Below, piece by piece: positions 49,325-59,618 of a stretch of 64,000 nucleotides of DNA. The first letter of the stretch is position 1, and each line of letters opens with the position of its first letter. The notes under the pieces were generated by a model that saw only the letters and a list, made by a program, of their open reading frames with translations, was not told where the DNA came from and searched no databases. The stretch is from Nocardia sp. CDC159. GTDB lineage: Bacteria > Actinomycetota > Actinomycetes > Mycobacteriales > Mycobacteriaceae. Where the stretch lies: the NCBI RefSeq assembly GCF_023740735.1, contig NZ_JAMRXH010000003.1, positions 1 through 64,000 of the forward strand. Reading direction: 5' to 3'. The position numbers and the translations under genes were made by a program.

Positions 49325-49328
<4 letters not shown>
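47748..49328 (-). CDS. nadB: L-aspartate oxidase
   Basis: This 526-residue FAD enzyme makes iminoaspartate for NadA. The dinucleotide-binding motif [13 protein letters not shown] lies at the N-terminus, followed by [25 protein letters not shown] and, near residue 360, the [14 protein letters not shown] block. The ~120-residue C-terminal helical domain ends in a Pro/Leu-rich tail. The ATG overlaps the nadA stop by four bases. Confidence 0.96.
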
Positions 49329-50350
<1,022 letters not shown>

Positions 50351-50401
50351 GGCAGGCTCCTTCCTCATGCGTTCGGCGCCCGTGCCGTTCGCACACACCC
50401 A

Positions 50402-50424
50402 GTTTTCGACTTATAATCGAAAAC
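50402..50424. promoter_or_regulatory. Shared operator/promoter of nadA and nrtR
   Basis: GTTTTCGA and TCGAAAAC are perfect eight-base arms around seven bases. The consensus -10 TATAAT (50412-50417) of the regulator lies inside it, seven bases before its GTG, so that message should be leaderless. Binding would block its own promoter and probably that of nadA. Identification as the NrtR site is inferred from position and symmetry. Confidence 0.7.
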
Positions 50425-51180
50425 GTGCCCCATAGTAGCACCATTCACGAATCGCTCACCGCCGTGTTCCAGGTTCGTCGCTTCCCGGACAACATCGCCG
50501 CAGGTCAGGGCGTCAGCGCCGCGGTCGACCCACTCGCTCGCCCGGCGCCCGGTTGGCATTCCGAACTAGCGGTGCTGCTGTGGGAGCGGGCGATGGAACC
50601 CCAGACCGGCACCTGGTCGCTACCGGGCGGTCGGTTGCGCGACGACGAGGATCTCGACGCCTCGGCGCGGCGCCAGCTCGCGGAGAAGGTGGACGTGCGC
50701 GAGCTGTGGCACCTCGAACAGCTGTCGGTCTTCAGCGATCCGCACCGCGTCCCCGGCCCGCGCCGCATCGCCTCGGCATACCTGGGCCTGGTCCCCCTGA
50801 CCGCCGATCCCCGGCTGCCGACGGACACCCGCTGGCACCCGGTCTCCGCGCTGCCGCACATGTCCTTCGACCACGGCACGGTGGTCCGGTACGCCCGCGC
50901 CCGCCTGGCCGCCAAACTCTCCTACACCAATATCGCCTTCGCCCTCGCCCCCGCCCGCTTCACCATGTCGACTCTGCGCGAAATCTACTGCGCCGCACTG
51001 GGATACGAGGTCGACACCACCAACCTGCAACGAGTCCTGTCCCGCCGCAAGGTCATCACCCCCACCGGCGCCACCGCCGCTCCCGGTAGGGCCGGCGGCC
51101 GCCCCGCCGCCGTCTACCGCTTCACCGACGACGGCATCCGCGTGACCGACGAATTCGCCGCCCTGCGCCCGCCGAGCTGA
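50425..51180 (+). CDS. nrtR: NrtR-type Nudix transcriptional regulator of NAD synthesis
   Basis: This 251-residue protein has an N-terminal Nudix domain and a C-terminal winged helix (FTMSTLREIYCAALGYEVDT, then LQRVLSRRKVI). The Nudix box reads GGRLRDDED...RRQLAEKVDV: the catalytic REXXEE positions are altered (RQLAEK), so it should bind an ADP-ribose-type ligand and not hydrolyse it, as in NrtR repressors. Its place divergent to nadA, over a perfect palindrome, supports control of nadAB(C). Confidence 0.85.
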   Translation: MPHSSTIHESLTAVFQVRRFPDNIAAGQGVSAAVDPLARPAPGWHSELAVLLWERAMEPQTGTWSLPGGRLRDDEDLDASARRQLAEKVDVRELWHLEQLSVFSDPHRVPGPRRIASAYLGLVPLTADPRLPTDTRWHPVSALPHMSFDHGTVVRYARARLAAKLSYTNIAFALAPARFTMSTLREIYCAALGYEVDTTNLQRVLSRRKVITPTGATAAPGRAGGRPAAVYRFTDDGIRVTDEFAALRPPS

Positions 51181-51359
51181 CCGCGCATAGTCGGTATTTC
51201 GCCCGATTTCAAGTCACAGCTACGCCACGGTAACCGAACGGTTTGCGACATCCGCCGGGAACTTCGCGACAACGCCTCCGGGATCCCCGGGGCTCTGGTA
51301 TCGAGGATCCAGAGCTGGAAGCCGTTGTGCGACTGAGCGGCCCGAGTGGGAGGTACGCG

Positions 51360-51668
51360 GTGACCGAGGAGCTGTTCGACGTCGAATCGGGGCGGGAGGC
51401 GCTCAACCGAGTTCGGCATTGGCACGGGCTGCTGGACGGGGCCGGTGACGATGTCGCGGCGCAGGAGGAGATCGTCACGCAGAAGCTGGTGGCGGGCTCG
51501 GAGGCGGTCGCCTTCGGCATCGCCGAGGAGACCGTGCAGGCGGCGGGGGAATTCTCCGCGCGGCAGATGGACGAGGTTCGGGCGGGGGCCGCCGAGATTC
51601 GCGCCGACGACGAGGAGATCGCGCGCCACACCCGTGCGGCCGCGCCCGAGAACGAAGAGCGCCGCTAG
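51360..51668 (+). CDS. Hypothetical acidic helical protein
   Basis: This is a 102-residue protein from GTG 51360 (GGGAGG upstream). It is Ala/Glu-rich and probably all helical, with no cysteine, signal or membrane segment. I recognise no family. Its stop shares CTAG with the dipeptidase stop. In the 179 bases upstream I see only a short AACCG-AA-CGGTT palindrome (51232-51243). Confidence 0.55.
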   Translation: MTEELFDVESGREALNRVRHWHGLLDGAGDDVAAQEEIVTQKLVAGSEAVAFGIAEETVQAAGEFSARQMDEVRAGAAEIRADDEEIARHTRAAAPENEERR

Positions 51669-52861
51669 CCGTCGCCGTCGAGCCGGTCGATGGTCGCGAG
51701 GGAGGGGCGGCGGGTGCGGCGCAGGTCGCGGGCGACGTCCTCGGCGGCGCGCAGCACGCGAACCGCATTGTGCCAGGTGAGTTTCGCGATATCCGGCTCG
51801 GACCAGCCGCGGCGCAGGAGTTCGGCGACGAGGTTGGGGTAGCCGGAGACATCGTCGAGGCCGCGGGTGACGAAGGGGGTGCCGTCGAAATCGCCGCCGA
51901 TGCCGAGGTGGTCGATACCGGCGAGTTCGCGCATGTGATCGAGATGGTCGGCGATGGTGGCGACCGTGGGTTCGGGACGGGGGTGGGTGGCCTCGTGGGC
52001 ACGGCGGCATTCCAGGCCCGCGGGGGTGGAGTCGAAGGGGTCGAAGCCGTGCGCGCGCATATGCTCATCGGCCGCGGCCGTCCAGGAGATGGCCTCGGGC
52101 AGTACGAATTTCGGTACGAACGTCACCATGGCCACACCTCCGTTGGTGGGCAGCGAGGTCAGGACGTCGTCGGGGATGTTGCGCGGATGGTCGCAGACGG
52201 CCCGCGCGGAGGAATGCGAAAAGATCACCGGCGCTTCGGAAACGGCGATCGCCGCACGCATGGTGTCGGGCGAGACGTGCGACAGGTCGACCAGCATGCC
52301 CAGTCGATTCATCTCCCGCACCACCTCCCTGCCGAATGCCGTCAGCCCACCGGCCTTGGGTTCGTCGGTCGCCGAATCCGCCCACGGCACATTGTCGTTG
52401 TGGGTCAGCGTCAGATAGCGCACCCCCAGCTCGTACAGTGCGCGCAGCGTCGCCATCGAACAGTCGATGCTGTGCCCGCCCTCCGCGCCGAGCAGCGAGG
52501 CGATGCGCCCGTCCGCGCGGGCGGCCTCCATATCGGCGGCGGAAAGGGCCAGGCGCAGCCGGTCGGGATAGCGATCGACCAGCATGCGCACGAAGTCGAT
52601 CTGCTCGAGCGTCGCGCTGACCGCATGATCCCCGGCCAGGCTCGCGGGCACGAACACCGACCAGAACTGCGCACCGACCCCACCGGCCCGCAATCGCGCC
52701 AGATCGGTGTGCAGTCGGTCGCTTTGGTCGGCCGCCAGGTCGACGGCGTCCAGGTCGTAGCGGGACAGGGTTCGCATCGCCCATGGCAGGTCGTTGTGGC
52801 CGTCCACCACCGGGGCGGTCCGCAGCAGAGCACGGGCACGCTCGATCAACTCGGGTGTCAT
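51665..52861 (-). CDS. Membrane dipeptidase family (M19) protein
   Basis: This 398-residue TIM-barrel zinc hydrolase resembles renal dipeptidase. Metal motifs are [11 protein letters not shown] (N-terminal HxD), GAEGGHSID (bridging Glu), VDLSHVS and IFSHSSAR. Bacterial members cleave dipeptides, including D-amino acid ones, and some hydrolyse beta-lactams such as carbapenems; the substrate is unknown here. There is no signal peptide, so it is cytoplasmic. Confidence 0.92.
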   Translation of the reverse strand: MTPELIERARALLRTAPVVDGHNDLPWAMRTLSRYDLDAVDLAADQSDRLHTDLARLRAGGVGAQFWSVFVPASLAGDHAVSATLEQIDFVRMLVDRYPDRLRLALSAADMEAARADGRIASLLGAEGGHSIDCSMATLRALYELGVRYLTLTHNDNVPWADSATDEPKAGGLTAFGREVVREMNRLGMLVDLSHVSPDTMRAAIAVSEAPVIFSHSSARAVCDHPRNIPDDVLTSLPTNGGVAMVTFVPKFVLPEAISWTAAADEHMRAHGFDPFDSTPAGLECRRAHEATHPRPEPTVATIADHLDHMRELAGIDHLGIGGDFDGTPFVTRGLDDVSGYPNLVAELLRRGWSEPDIAKLTWHNAVRVLRAAEDVARDLRRTRRPSLATIDRLDGDG

Positions 52862-52992
52862 CCTTCCGTTCTATACCTTCGCCCGCCCGGCGCGGAGATC
52901 AACGACACGCCCGAGCGCACCACACCCCGAGAACTCCAGCGCGCGAATCGATTCCGTGCCGCGGCGCGGGACGTCTCGCGCATACTCGGGGG

Positions 52993-53196
52993 ATGACAGC
53001 GGCAAAGGCGTATCTCGAGGGGGGACCCGCGGCGCTGCCGGAGCGGATCGTCCCCATCACGCACCCGGGTATCGAGGTGAAGATCCAGTACCGCGGCGGC
53101 TATGAGCACTTCACGGCCACTCCGCGGCATGCGGACACCGAGGAGGGGCGGCTGCCGGTATTCCAGTGGTCCTATCGGACCGCGATCGCGGAGTAG
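52993..53196 (+). CDS. Small DUF5988-like protein
   Basis: This 67-residue protein has a pattern I associate with DUF5988: AYLEGGPAALPERIV near the start, YRGGYEHFTATPR in the middle and VFQWSYRTAIAE at the end. Function is unknown; members are often found near biosynthetic or regulatory loci. GGGGG precedes the ATG closely. Its stop lies four bases from that of the next, opposite gene. Confidence 0.65.
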   Translation: MTAAKAYLEGGPAALPERIVPITHPGIEVKIQYRGGYEHFTATPRHADTEEGRLPVFQWSYRTAIAE

Positions 53197-53200
53197 CCGG

Positions 53201-53371
53201 TCAGAACTGCTCGCGCTTGCGGTGCTTGACCGCGCGCCGGTAGGTCCGCTTGCTCGGAACAGGCTGGGCCGCAGCGGACCTGCGCAGCTCGTGGCGGCGG
53301 CGCCAGGCCGTGAGGTCGGCGCGCTCGGGTTGCGCCGTCTCCCGGGTGGGCCGCTGTCGCGTCTCGGTCAT
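53201..53371 (-). CDS. Small basic protein (56 residues)
   Basis: A short frame with a near-perfect AAAGGAGG Shine-Dalgarno eight bases before the ATG. It starts MTETRQRPTRET and ends in YRRAVKHRKREQF; about a third of residues are Arg or Lys. There is no cysteine or membrane segment. I recognise no family; a nucleic-acid-binding or toxin-like role would be speculation. The strong ribosome site is the main evidence. Confidence 0.6.
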   Translation of the reverse strand: MTETRQRPTRETAQPERADLTAWRRRHELRRSAAAQPVPSKRTYRRAVKHRKREQF

Positions 53372-53437
53372 CGCCGAACCTCCTTTCGTCGTTCGTTCGC
53401 CACGGTATCCGCGAGGCGGTCGGCGCCGCCACCGAAT

Positions 53438-53980
53438 TCACTCGGTGATGGTGGTCTTCGGCTTCGGCGGCGGCCCGCACACATCCGTGGCGATCCGCGC
53501 GCCCAGCCAGAACGCCGACTCCACCAGCCAGAACAGCAGCAGCCACAGCTGCACCACCGCCACCGGCACCGCCAGGAACAGCACCGACAGCGCCAGCACC
53601 AGCAGAAATCGCGCCACGTCCAGCGGTGGCGCACCCGCCAGCCGGGACGCCGCCCGCACCCCGGTCCACATCATCCAGCGCTGCGGCAGCGACACACCCG
53701 CCTCGCGCAGTACCCGCCGGAACAAACCATCGGCGTCCCGCAGGCTCACCACGCCCGACTGGCACAGATAGTCGTGCAGGATCGCCGCGCGGGTGTAGGC
53801 GCCGTAGCGGGGTATCAACCACACCAGCACCCGCGGCACCGAGGCGAAGTCGGTGAGGAAGCCCGCCGGAATCACGAACCGCTGCTGCCTGCCCTGATAG
53901 ACGATCGGCTCACGCACGCGCCAGCACACGGCGTCGATCTCCTCGACCACCGGCCCGGCCCCGACAAAGCCCACCGTCAC
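53438..53980 (-). CDS. DUF1353 protein with C-terminal membrane segment
   Basis: This 180-residue protein has the DUF1353 signature VIPAGFLTDFASVPR, then ILHDYLCQSG, a metallopeptidase-like arrangement seen in phage-related and bacterial proteins. Residues about 125-160 form one or two hydrophobic helices, unusual for the phage forms. The start is GTG 53980. No other phage gene is nearby, so it is probably a domesticated or cellular member. Confidence 0.8.
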   Translation of the reverse strand: MTVGFVGAGPVVEEIDAVCWRVREPIVYQGRQQRFVIPAGFLTDFASVPRVLVWLIPRYGAYTRAAILHDYLCQSGVVSLRDADGLFRRVLREAGVSLPQRWMMWTGVRAASRLAGAPPLDVARFLLVLALSVLFLAVPVAVVQLWLLLFWLVESAFWLGARIATDVCGPPPKPKTTITE

Positions 53981-54073
53981 ACCCCCAAACCTGTTGTGAC
54001 CTCAGGTTACGTTCCGGGTGAACACAATTCGGGATACGTTCGGACAAGATCCACGAGCGGATGAGGAGGATTT

Positions 54074-54493
54074 GTGGCCGAGGACATCTCACGGGCGCAT
54101 TACGTCTTGCTGACCACCTATCGGCGGGATGGCACGCCCGTGGGGACGCCGGTGTGGGCCGTCGAGGATTCGGGGCGGCTGCTGCTGTGGACCGAGACCG
54201 ACTCGTTCAAGGTGCGGCGGATTCGGCGGGATCCGACGGTGAGTGTGCGGCCCTGTACGTTTCGGGGTGTGGTTTACGGGCAGGCGCGGCGGGGGCGCGC
54301 CGAACTGCTCGACCGAGCCGGTACCGATCGGGTGCGGAAGATGTTGGCGCGCAAGTACGGGATATGGGGGCGGCTGGCCGTGCGCTGGCCGTGGCCGTCG
54401 TACTTTCGGCCGTCCAGGCGGCTGATCCGCGACGTCGTGACCGGCAATCGGCCCGCAACCGTCGGGATCGCGATCAGCTTCGATCCGATGTAG
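54074..54493 (+). CDS. PPOX-class F420-dependent oxidoreductase
   Basis: This 139-residue split-barrel protein has the pattern YVLLTTYRRDGTPVGTPVW, LLLWTETDSFKVRRIRRDP and VSVRPCTFRG, typical of the actinobacterial F420/flavin-dependent group. GTG 54074 has AGGAGG upstream. The redox substrate is unknown. F420 use is inferred from the family, not seen directly. Confidence 0.85.
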   Translation: MAEDISRAHYVLLTTYRRDGTPVGTPVWAVEDSGRLLLWTETDSFKVRRIRRDPTVSVRPCTFRGVVYGQARRGRAELLDRAGTDRVRKMLARKYGIWGRLAVRWPWPSYFRPSRRLIRDVVTGNRPATVGIAISFDPM

Positions 54494-54617
54494 GTCGGGG
54501 TGCGCCCCGGAAACGCAAGGGGAACAGGCGGATTCGGTAGGCGGGGGCTGCGCGAACAGCCGGAATACGGGGGCGGAAATGTTGCGATCGACGCGCACGA
54601 GGCGCAGGCGGGTGTCC

Positions 54618-54623
54618 TAGCTT
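54618..54623 (+). promoter_or_regulatory. Predicted leaderless promoter (-10) of the phosphoesterase gene
   Basis: TAGCTT lies seven bases before the GTG at 54631, and no Shine-Dalgarno is present. Confidence 0.45.
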
Positions 54624-54630
54624 TCGTTCT

Positions 54631-57417
54631 GTGTGGAAATGTCTTGTTTGTCTGTTCGTCGCGTTGACGGCGATCATCGCCCCCGCACCCGCTCGGGCCG
54701 CGGAGGCGTCGGTCGAGGTGCGCGGCACGGTCTTCCTCGACGGCAACGGCAACGGGGTGCGTGATGTCGGCGAGATCGGGCTGCCGAACATCTCGGTCAC
54801 CGACGGGGCGGTCTGGGCGACGACCGGGATGGACGGCGGCTATCGGCTGGAAGTAGATCCGGGACGCCGGGAGACCGACCTGGTCCAGGTCGTATCCCCC
54901 GACGGGTATACGCCGGTGCTGCGCGAGGATTCGGTGCCGCGCTTCTTCCGCGCCCTGAAGGAAGGGGAGGCCCGGCAGGACGGGGTGGACTTCGCCCTGG
55001 TCCCGGACAAACACGCCGCCGATCCGCGCGAGACGTGGCTCATGCTCTCCGACAGCGAGACCGACAATCGCAGCGACGACTCCGCCGCGAACACCCTCGC
55101 CCAGTGGACCGGGCAGGTCGAGGCCATGGCGCGCAACCGGCAGGCCACCGTGGCCATCGCGACCGGTGACCTCACCGTCACCGACTACACCGCGGCCGAA
55201 CGCCGCCAGGGCAGCTACGACATTCTGCGCACCGGACTGACCAAGGGCCGCTTCGGCCGTCCGTTCTATCCGGTGATGGGCAATCACGACGCCGGTGGCA
55301 CCGGGAGTACGCAGGGTTACGCCGCGAGTATGGAGATCTATCGCCGCAATCTGGGGCCGGAGTGGTACAGCTTCGATCGCAACGGCCGTCATATCGTGGT
55401 GCTGGAGAACAACTACGACACCGCCGGCCTCGCTCCCCAATTGCGATGGCTGCGTGAGGATCTGCGCCGCCATGCCGCCAAGCGGCAGGTGCTCGTCTTC
55501 GCACACCGCTCGCTGTTCACCAAATGGGGTCCGGGACAGGCGATCGCGCCCATCGTCGACGAGCTGGCGAACTACGACGTGCGGATGTTCGCCGCCGGGC
55601 ACAATCAGCAGAGCGAGTTCCGCCGTGGCGTCTTCCCGCGCTCGGTGGAGGTCAACAATATGGGTGTCACCTATGGAATCGACGGTGCGCGACCGGGTTA
55701 CAAACTGCTGGACTTCGCCGCCATCACCGACGAGCGGGTGACACCGGCCAACGAGGACACCGGTTACATCACCGGTACGCATCGGCAGTTCTTCGTGCGC
55801 GACCGGGCGGCTTTGGTGAGTCCCGCCCCCGACAGCGTCCATCGCGGCGACGCCGCGATTCCGGTGGATCTCTACCTCGAGGACGCCGGCCGCACACCCG
55901 GCAGCGCCCGGGTCCGGGTGCGCGACGAGCGCGGCGGCGAGGTGTGGAGCGCGGAGCTGCGATTCGGCGTCACCAAGGCCCAGCTCGGCAGGGTGAACTG
56001 CTACACCCCGCCCGGCGGCACCGCCGAACCGTGCCCGGCCCCGCGGGCCAATTGGGCGACCGCGCACGACACCATCCCCACCCTGCGGCCCGGTTCGTAT
56101 CGCGTCGAGGTATCGGCGATCGGCGAGAAATGGCCCGATATGAAGGGCGATTTCCGTGTGGTGCAGCAGAATTCGGCACCGGCCCGGGGCGCGGACTGGC
56201 CCCGGCAGGGCGGCGGCGAAGCGGGTAGTTCCAGCGCCGCCTCGGATCCCGGCGACACCCTCGATCAGCGATGGTCGGCCAACACCGGCGAGCACTTCCA
56301 CCTCAACGGTGCTGCGGTGGCCGGTGACGCCGTGATCGTGGCCTCCCAGGCCTTCGCCTCCCCGTACAACCAGGTGCTGGCCTACCACCGCGAGACCGGC
56401 CGCGAGCTGTGGCGCACCTATCTGGACGGCGACGCGGAATCGTTCCCGACCGTGCACGGTGGCCGGGTGTATCTGACCACCGGTGTCGGGCGGGTGTACG
56501 CGCTCGCCGCGGATACCGGTGCGGTGGTGTGGGAGACGATCGATGACGAGCACCGCACCGGACAGACCGTGCGCCGCTACGGCCGAATGGGCGGCCCGGT
56601 CAGCGTATTCGACCTTCCGGCGCAGCGTCGGGCGGTGGCGGTCTACCAGCAGTACGACCGGATCGTCTGCCGCGATGCCGCGAACGGCAAGCAGCTGGGC
56701 GGCGGTTTCGCCGCGCCCGCCGGATGGGGTGAATTCCACGGCACGGCCGTGCGCGCGGCGGATTCGACTACGGCGTACCTGCATTCGGGATCGAGTCAGA
56801 CGCTCATCGCCATGGATCTGACCACCTGCACCAGGCGATTCTCCGTCGACACCAAGGGCGGGCTGTTCAGCCACTCCTCCCCCGCGCTCACCGAGGGGGC
56901 GCGGCAACTGGTCACCATGACCGCGGGTGGTGTGACGGGCCACGACCCGCGCGACGGCCGCACCCTCTGGCACGCCGACATCCCCGGCAGCGCATGCGAA
57001 CCCGGCCCGCCCCCGATCACCGCTCCCGCGGTCCGCGGGCAGCAGGTCTACGTCGCATCGATCGACGGTAGGGTCCGCGCGTTCGACACCGCCGCGAGCG
57101 ATCCGGCGAAACCGCTGTGGGAGACCGCGGTCGGCTACCTACCGGGCACCGGCCCGCTCGACGATCCCGCCCGAGTCGCGGCGGGCTGCACGGCCGCACC
57201 GAACGCCCCTGCCATGCACGCCCTGGCCACCGAGACCGTGATCTACGCCGCCACCTGGGACGGCCGCGTGGTCGCCCTGGACCGCAAGACCGGAAAGCTG
57301 TTGCGCCAGTACGACCTCGGCGGCGCGGTGACCTCGGCGATGTCGGTGAGCGGAGATTGGCTCTACGCCCTCACCACCGACGGCACCGTACACGCCCTGG
57401 CGCGCCGGGCCGGGTGA
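54631..57417 (+). CDS. Secreted metallophosphoesterase fused to a PQQ-type beta-propeller
   Basis: This is a 928-residue exported protein. A signal peptide (about 1-23) is followed by an SdrB/Ig-like domain (GTVFLDGNGNGVRDVGEIGL, about 28-125). A calcineurin-like phosphoesterase spans about 135-400, with GD at 179-180, GNHD at 217-220, AHRS at 291-294 and GHNQ at 323-326. A small beta domain (about 400-530) and a seven- or eight-blade WD/PQQ-like propeller (about 550-928) complete it. The first metal motif reads SDSE, not the usual D-x-H, and the last is GHNQ, not GH-x-H, so metal binding may differ. Substrate unknown. Confidence 0.85.
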   Translation: MWKCLVCLFVALTAIIAPAPARAAEASVEVRGTVFLDGNGNGVRDVGEIGLPNISVTDGAVWATTGMDGGYRLEVDPGRRETDLVQVVSPDGYTPVLREDSVPRFFRALKEGEARQDGVDFALVPDKHAADPRETWLMLSDSETDNRSDDSAANTLAQWTGQVEAMARNRQATVAIATGDLTVTDYTAAERRQGSYDILRTGLTKGRFGRPFYPVMGNHDAGGTGSTQGYAASMEIYRRNLGPEWYSFDRNGRHIVVLENNYDTAGLAPQLRWLREDLRRHAAKRQVLVFAHRSLFTKWGPGQAIAPIVDELANYDVRMFAAGHNQQSEFRRGVFPRSVEVNNMGVTYGIDGARPGYKLLDFAAITDERVTPANEDTGYITGTHRQFFVRDRAALVSPAPDSVHRGDAAIPVDLYLEDAGRTPGSARVRVRDERGGEVWSAELRFGVTKAQLGRVNCYTPPGGTAEPCPAPRANWATAHDTIPTLRPGSYRVEVSAIGEKWPDMKGDFRVVQQNSAPARGADWPRQGGGEAGSSSAASDPGDTLDQRWSANTGEHFHLNGAAVAGDAVIVASQAFASPYNQVLAYHRETGRELWRTYLDGDAESFPTVHGGRVYLTTGVGRVYALAADTGAVVWETIDDEHRTGQTVRRYGRMGGPVSVFDLPAQRRAVAVYQQYDRIVCRDAANGKQLGGGFAAPAGWGEFHGTAVRAADSTTAYLHSGSSQTLIAMDLTTCTRRFSVDTKGGLFSHSSPALTEGARQLVTMTAGGVTGHDPRDGRTLWHADIPGSACEPGPPPITAPAVRGQQVYVASIDGRVRAFDTAASDPAKPLWETAVGYLPGTGPLDDPARVAAGCTAAPNAPAMHALATETVIYAATWDGRVVALDRKTGKLLRQYDLGGAVTSAMSVSGDWLYALTTDGTVHALARRAG

Positions 57418-57433
57418 TCGATCGGCACGGGGG

Positions 57434-57461
57434 GCTTGCGTGACGACGCCCGTCCGCAAGC
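57434..57461. terminator. Bidirectional terminator hairpin
   Basis: GCTTGCG pairs with CGCAAGC, and inside it GACG with CGTC (one bulged T, five-base loop). It lies in the 98-base gap between two convergent genes, so it can serve both. Confidence 0.65.
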
Positions 57462-57515
57462 GCCTCGTGCGCCCGCAGAGGACGGTGGCCCGGGGCCGCA
57501 TCTGGCCCAGGACGG

Positions 57516-58181
57516 TCAGCGGAAGTCGGCGTCCTGGAAGGGGCCGGTGCGGCCGACGGTCGGCGCGGAGCCGTGCGGGATCGGGGCGCCGTAGGGGCCG
57601 TAGGTCACGTCGGAGGCGTATGGCCTTGCCCCGCCCGGGGTTTCGGGGGCAGCGCGGCCGGTGCCCAGGTCCTCGGCGGTGGACAGGGCCGACAGGATCA
57701 GCACCACCAGCGAGGCCACCAGCGGCTGGACCAGCAGCGCCGTCCAACCGTCGACGGTCGGGGCGAATTCGACGATGGTGTGCACGGCCGGTTTCGCCGG
57801 GCGGGTGTGCAGCGCGCCCGCGAGCAGTTCGCCGCACAGCGACATCAGCCATGCCCCGACCAGCGACCCGAACAGCAACGCGCCCTGCAGGAGTGGCCCG
57901 CGGAAACGCCGCAGCCGCCACATCGCCGCCGCCGAGACCAGGCCGACCACCACGCCGATGCAGACGAAGATGGCGAGTGCGTCGAATCGGTGCGCACTCT
58001 CTCCCGTCAGCGCCGCGCCGCGGCCGGGCTCGACCACCACCACCCGCTCGGTCGGCGCGAGCAGGGCCCACACCACCCCGCCGAGCGCGCTCACCACCAG
58101 CACGGCCAGGGCGAACCAGCACGCGGCACGCACTTCGGCGCGCGGCGCGCGGATCGGTTCGGCGGTGGAAAGGTGTGCCAT
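57516..58181 (-). CDS. DUF2567 membrane protein
   Basis: This 221-residue protein has four hydrophobic segments (about 20-40, 68-88, 95-118 and 142-165) and a Gly/Pro-rich tail. It matches the conserved Mycobacteriales gene next to the biotin synthase auxiliary gene (Rv1591 position). Its ATG shares one base with the bsaP stop (TGATG), so the two are coupled. Function unknown. Confidence 0.82.
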   Translation of the reverse strand: MAHLSTAEPIRAPRAEVRAACWFALAVLVVSALGGVVWALLAPTERVVVVEPGRGAALTGESAHRFDALAIFVCIGVVVGLVSAAAMWRLRRFRGPLLQGALLFGSLVGAWLMSLCGELLAGALHTRPAKPAVHTIVEFAPTVDGWTALLVQPLVASLVVLILSALSTAEDLGTGRAAPETPGGARPYASDVTYGPYGAPIPHGSAPTVGRTGPFQDADFR

Positions 58182-58402
58182 CAGCGATGTTCCAGGCTCG
58201 TGGAATCGATGATTCCGTGCCGGGAGCATTTCGCCCACCAGCCGTCTGGACTGATCTGCACGATCATCCGCCGCCCGCACTGGGCGCAGAACCGCGGCGG
58301 CTCGAGCCCCAGCGCGGCCGCCTGCGGCAGGGCATCGGCGCGCCCGGCCACCACCGGCTCCCCGGTGAACGGGTTGTAGCGCTGTTGAATGTCCACGACC
58401 AC
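58181..58402 (-). CDS. bsaP: Biotin synthase auxiliary protein
   Basis: A small protein of 73 residues (71 if GTG 58396, with GAGG upstream, is used). It matches the Rv1590-type BsaP: the N-terminal [12 protein letters not shown], then FCAQCGRRM and [12 protein letters not shown]. The three cysteines plus His suggest metal or cluster binding. In mycobacteria BsaP is required for BioB to make biotin. It lies 90 bases downstream of bioB. Confidence 0.9.
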   Translation of the reverse strand: MVVDIQQRYNPFTGEPVVAGRADALPQAAALGLEPPRFCAQCGRRMIVQISPDGWWAKCSRHGIIDSTSLEHR

Positions 58403-58492
58403 CTCGATGCAGTACTCGTCCCCGGCGTGCCCTCGGCTTCGGCCGAAAGACGACCCTACCCGAATCGTCCGCCCCCGCCGGGAACCCGTGCC

Positions 58493-59518
58493 TCAGAGCG
58501 TCTCGTTCAGGGCCTTGATCGGCATCTTCAGATCCGACAGCAGGTCCAGATCCTGTTCGGCCGGGCGACCCAGGGTGGTCAGGTAGTTGCCGACGATGAC
58601 GGCGTTGATGCCGCCGAGGATGCCCTGTTTGGCGCCCAGGTCGCCGAGGGTGATCTCGCGCCCGCCCGCGAACCGCAGGATGGTGCGCGGCAGCGCGAGG
58701 CGGAAGGCGGCGACGGCGCGCAGGGCGTCGGCGGCGGGCAGCACCTCGAGATCGCCGAAGGGCGTGCCCGGACGCGGGTTGAGGAAGTTCAGCGGAACCT
58801 CGTCGGGCTCCAGTTCCGCCAGCTGCGCGGCGAATTCGGCGCGCTGCTCGAGCGACTCACCCATGCCGAGGATGCCGCCGCAGCACACCTCCATCCCGGC
58901 CTCGCGCACCATGCGCAGGGTGTCCCAGCGCTCCTCCCAGGTGTGGGTGGTGACGACATTCGGGAAATGGGATTTGGCGGTCTCGAGGTTGTGGTTGTAG
59001 CGGTGCACGCCCATGGCGGCCAGCTGATCGACCTGCTCCTGGGTGAGCATGCCCAGCGAACACGCGACCTGGATGTCGACCTCGTTGCGGATGGCCTCCA
59101 CCCCGGCGGCGACCTGGGCCATCAGCCGCGCGTCCGGTCCGCGCACGGCGGCCACGATGCAGAATTCGGTGGCACCCGTCTTGGCGGTCTGCTTGGCGGC
59201 CTCCACCAGGGAGGGAATGTCGAGCCAGGCCGCGCGCACCGGCGACTGGAACAGGCCCGACTGCGAGCAGAAGTGGCAATCCTCCGGGCAGCCACCGGTT
59301 TTCAGCGAGATGATGCCCTCGACCTCGACCTCCGGGCCGCACCAGCGCATGCGCACCTCGTGTGCCAGCGCCAGCAGTTCCTCGAGCCGCTCGTCGCCCA
59401 GCCGCAGCACCGCCAGGGTCTGCTCCTGCGTGAGCCCGACGCCCCGTTCGAGCACCTGCTCGCGGGCGACGGCGAGAATGTCGCTGTCGACTTCGGTCCG
59501 GACCGGTGCCTGAGTCAT
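58493..59518 (-). CDS. bioB: Biotin synthase
   Basis: This 341-residue radical SAM enzyme inserts sulphur into dethiobiotin. The SAM cluster motif is C77-x3-C81-x2-C84 ([12 protein letters not shown]). Other landmarks are the [10 protein letters not shown] and [13 protein letters not shown] blocks and Arg/Asn residues of the auxiliary cluster region. BsaP follows. A TGAAC-N3-GTTCA palindrome lies between bioB and the divergent TetR gene. Confidence 0.97.
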   Translation of the reverse strand: MTQAPVRTEVDSDILAVAREQVLERGVGLTQEQTLAVLRLGDERLEELLALAHEVRMRWCGPEVEVEGIISLKTGGCPEDCHFCSQSGLFQSPVRAAWLDIPSLVEAAKQTAKTGATEFCIVAAVRGPDARLMAQVAAGVEAIRNEVDIQVACSLGMLTQEQVDQLAAMGVHRYNHNLETAKSHFPNVVTTHTWEERWDTLRMVREAGMEVCCGGILGMGESLEQRAEFAAQLAELEPDEVPLNFLNPRPGTPFGDLEVLPAADALRAVAAFRLALPRTILRFAGGREITLGDLGAKQGILGGINAVIVGNYLTTLGRPAEQDLDLLSDLKMPIKALNETL

Positions 59519-59558
59519 GCGCGCGAATCCCTTCGTTCGGCCGGGTGGCCGTGCAACT

Positions 59559-59571
59559 TGAACGGCGTTCA
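59559..59571. promoter_or_regulatory. BioQ-type operator TGAAC-N3-GTTCA
   Basis: A perfect inverted repeat about 40 bases from bioB and about 48 bases from the TetR gene. It resembles the operator described for the BioQ biotin repressor of corynebacteria and mycobacteria. Assignment rests on position and symmetry. Confidence 0.7.
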
Positions 59572-59618
59572 GGCTAGGGTAGCGGGCGGAAGCGAGTCAA
59601 AGCGAAAGAGGTCGGACA

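Noticed and set aside
53438..53980. DUF1353 gene as evidence of a prophage
   Set aside because: No other phage gene, integrase or attachment repeat lies nearby, and this protein has extra membrane helices.
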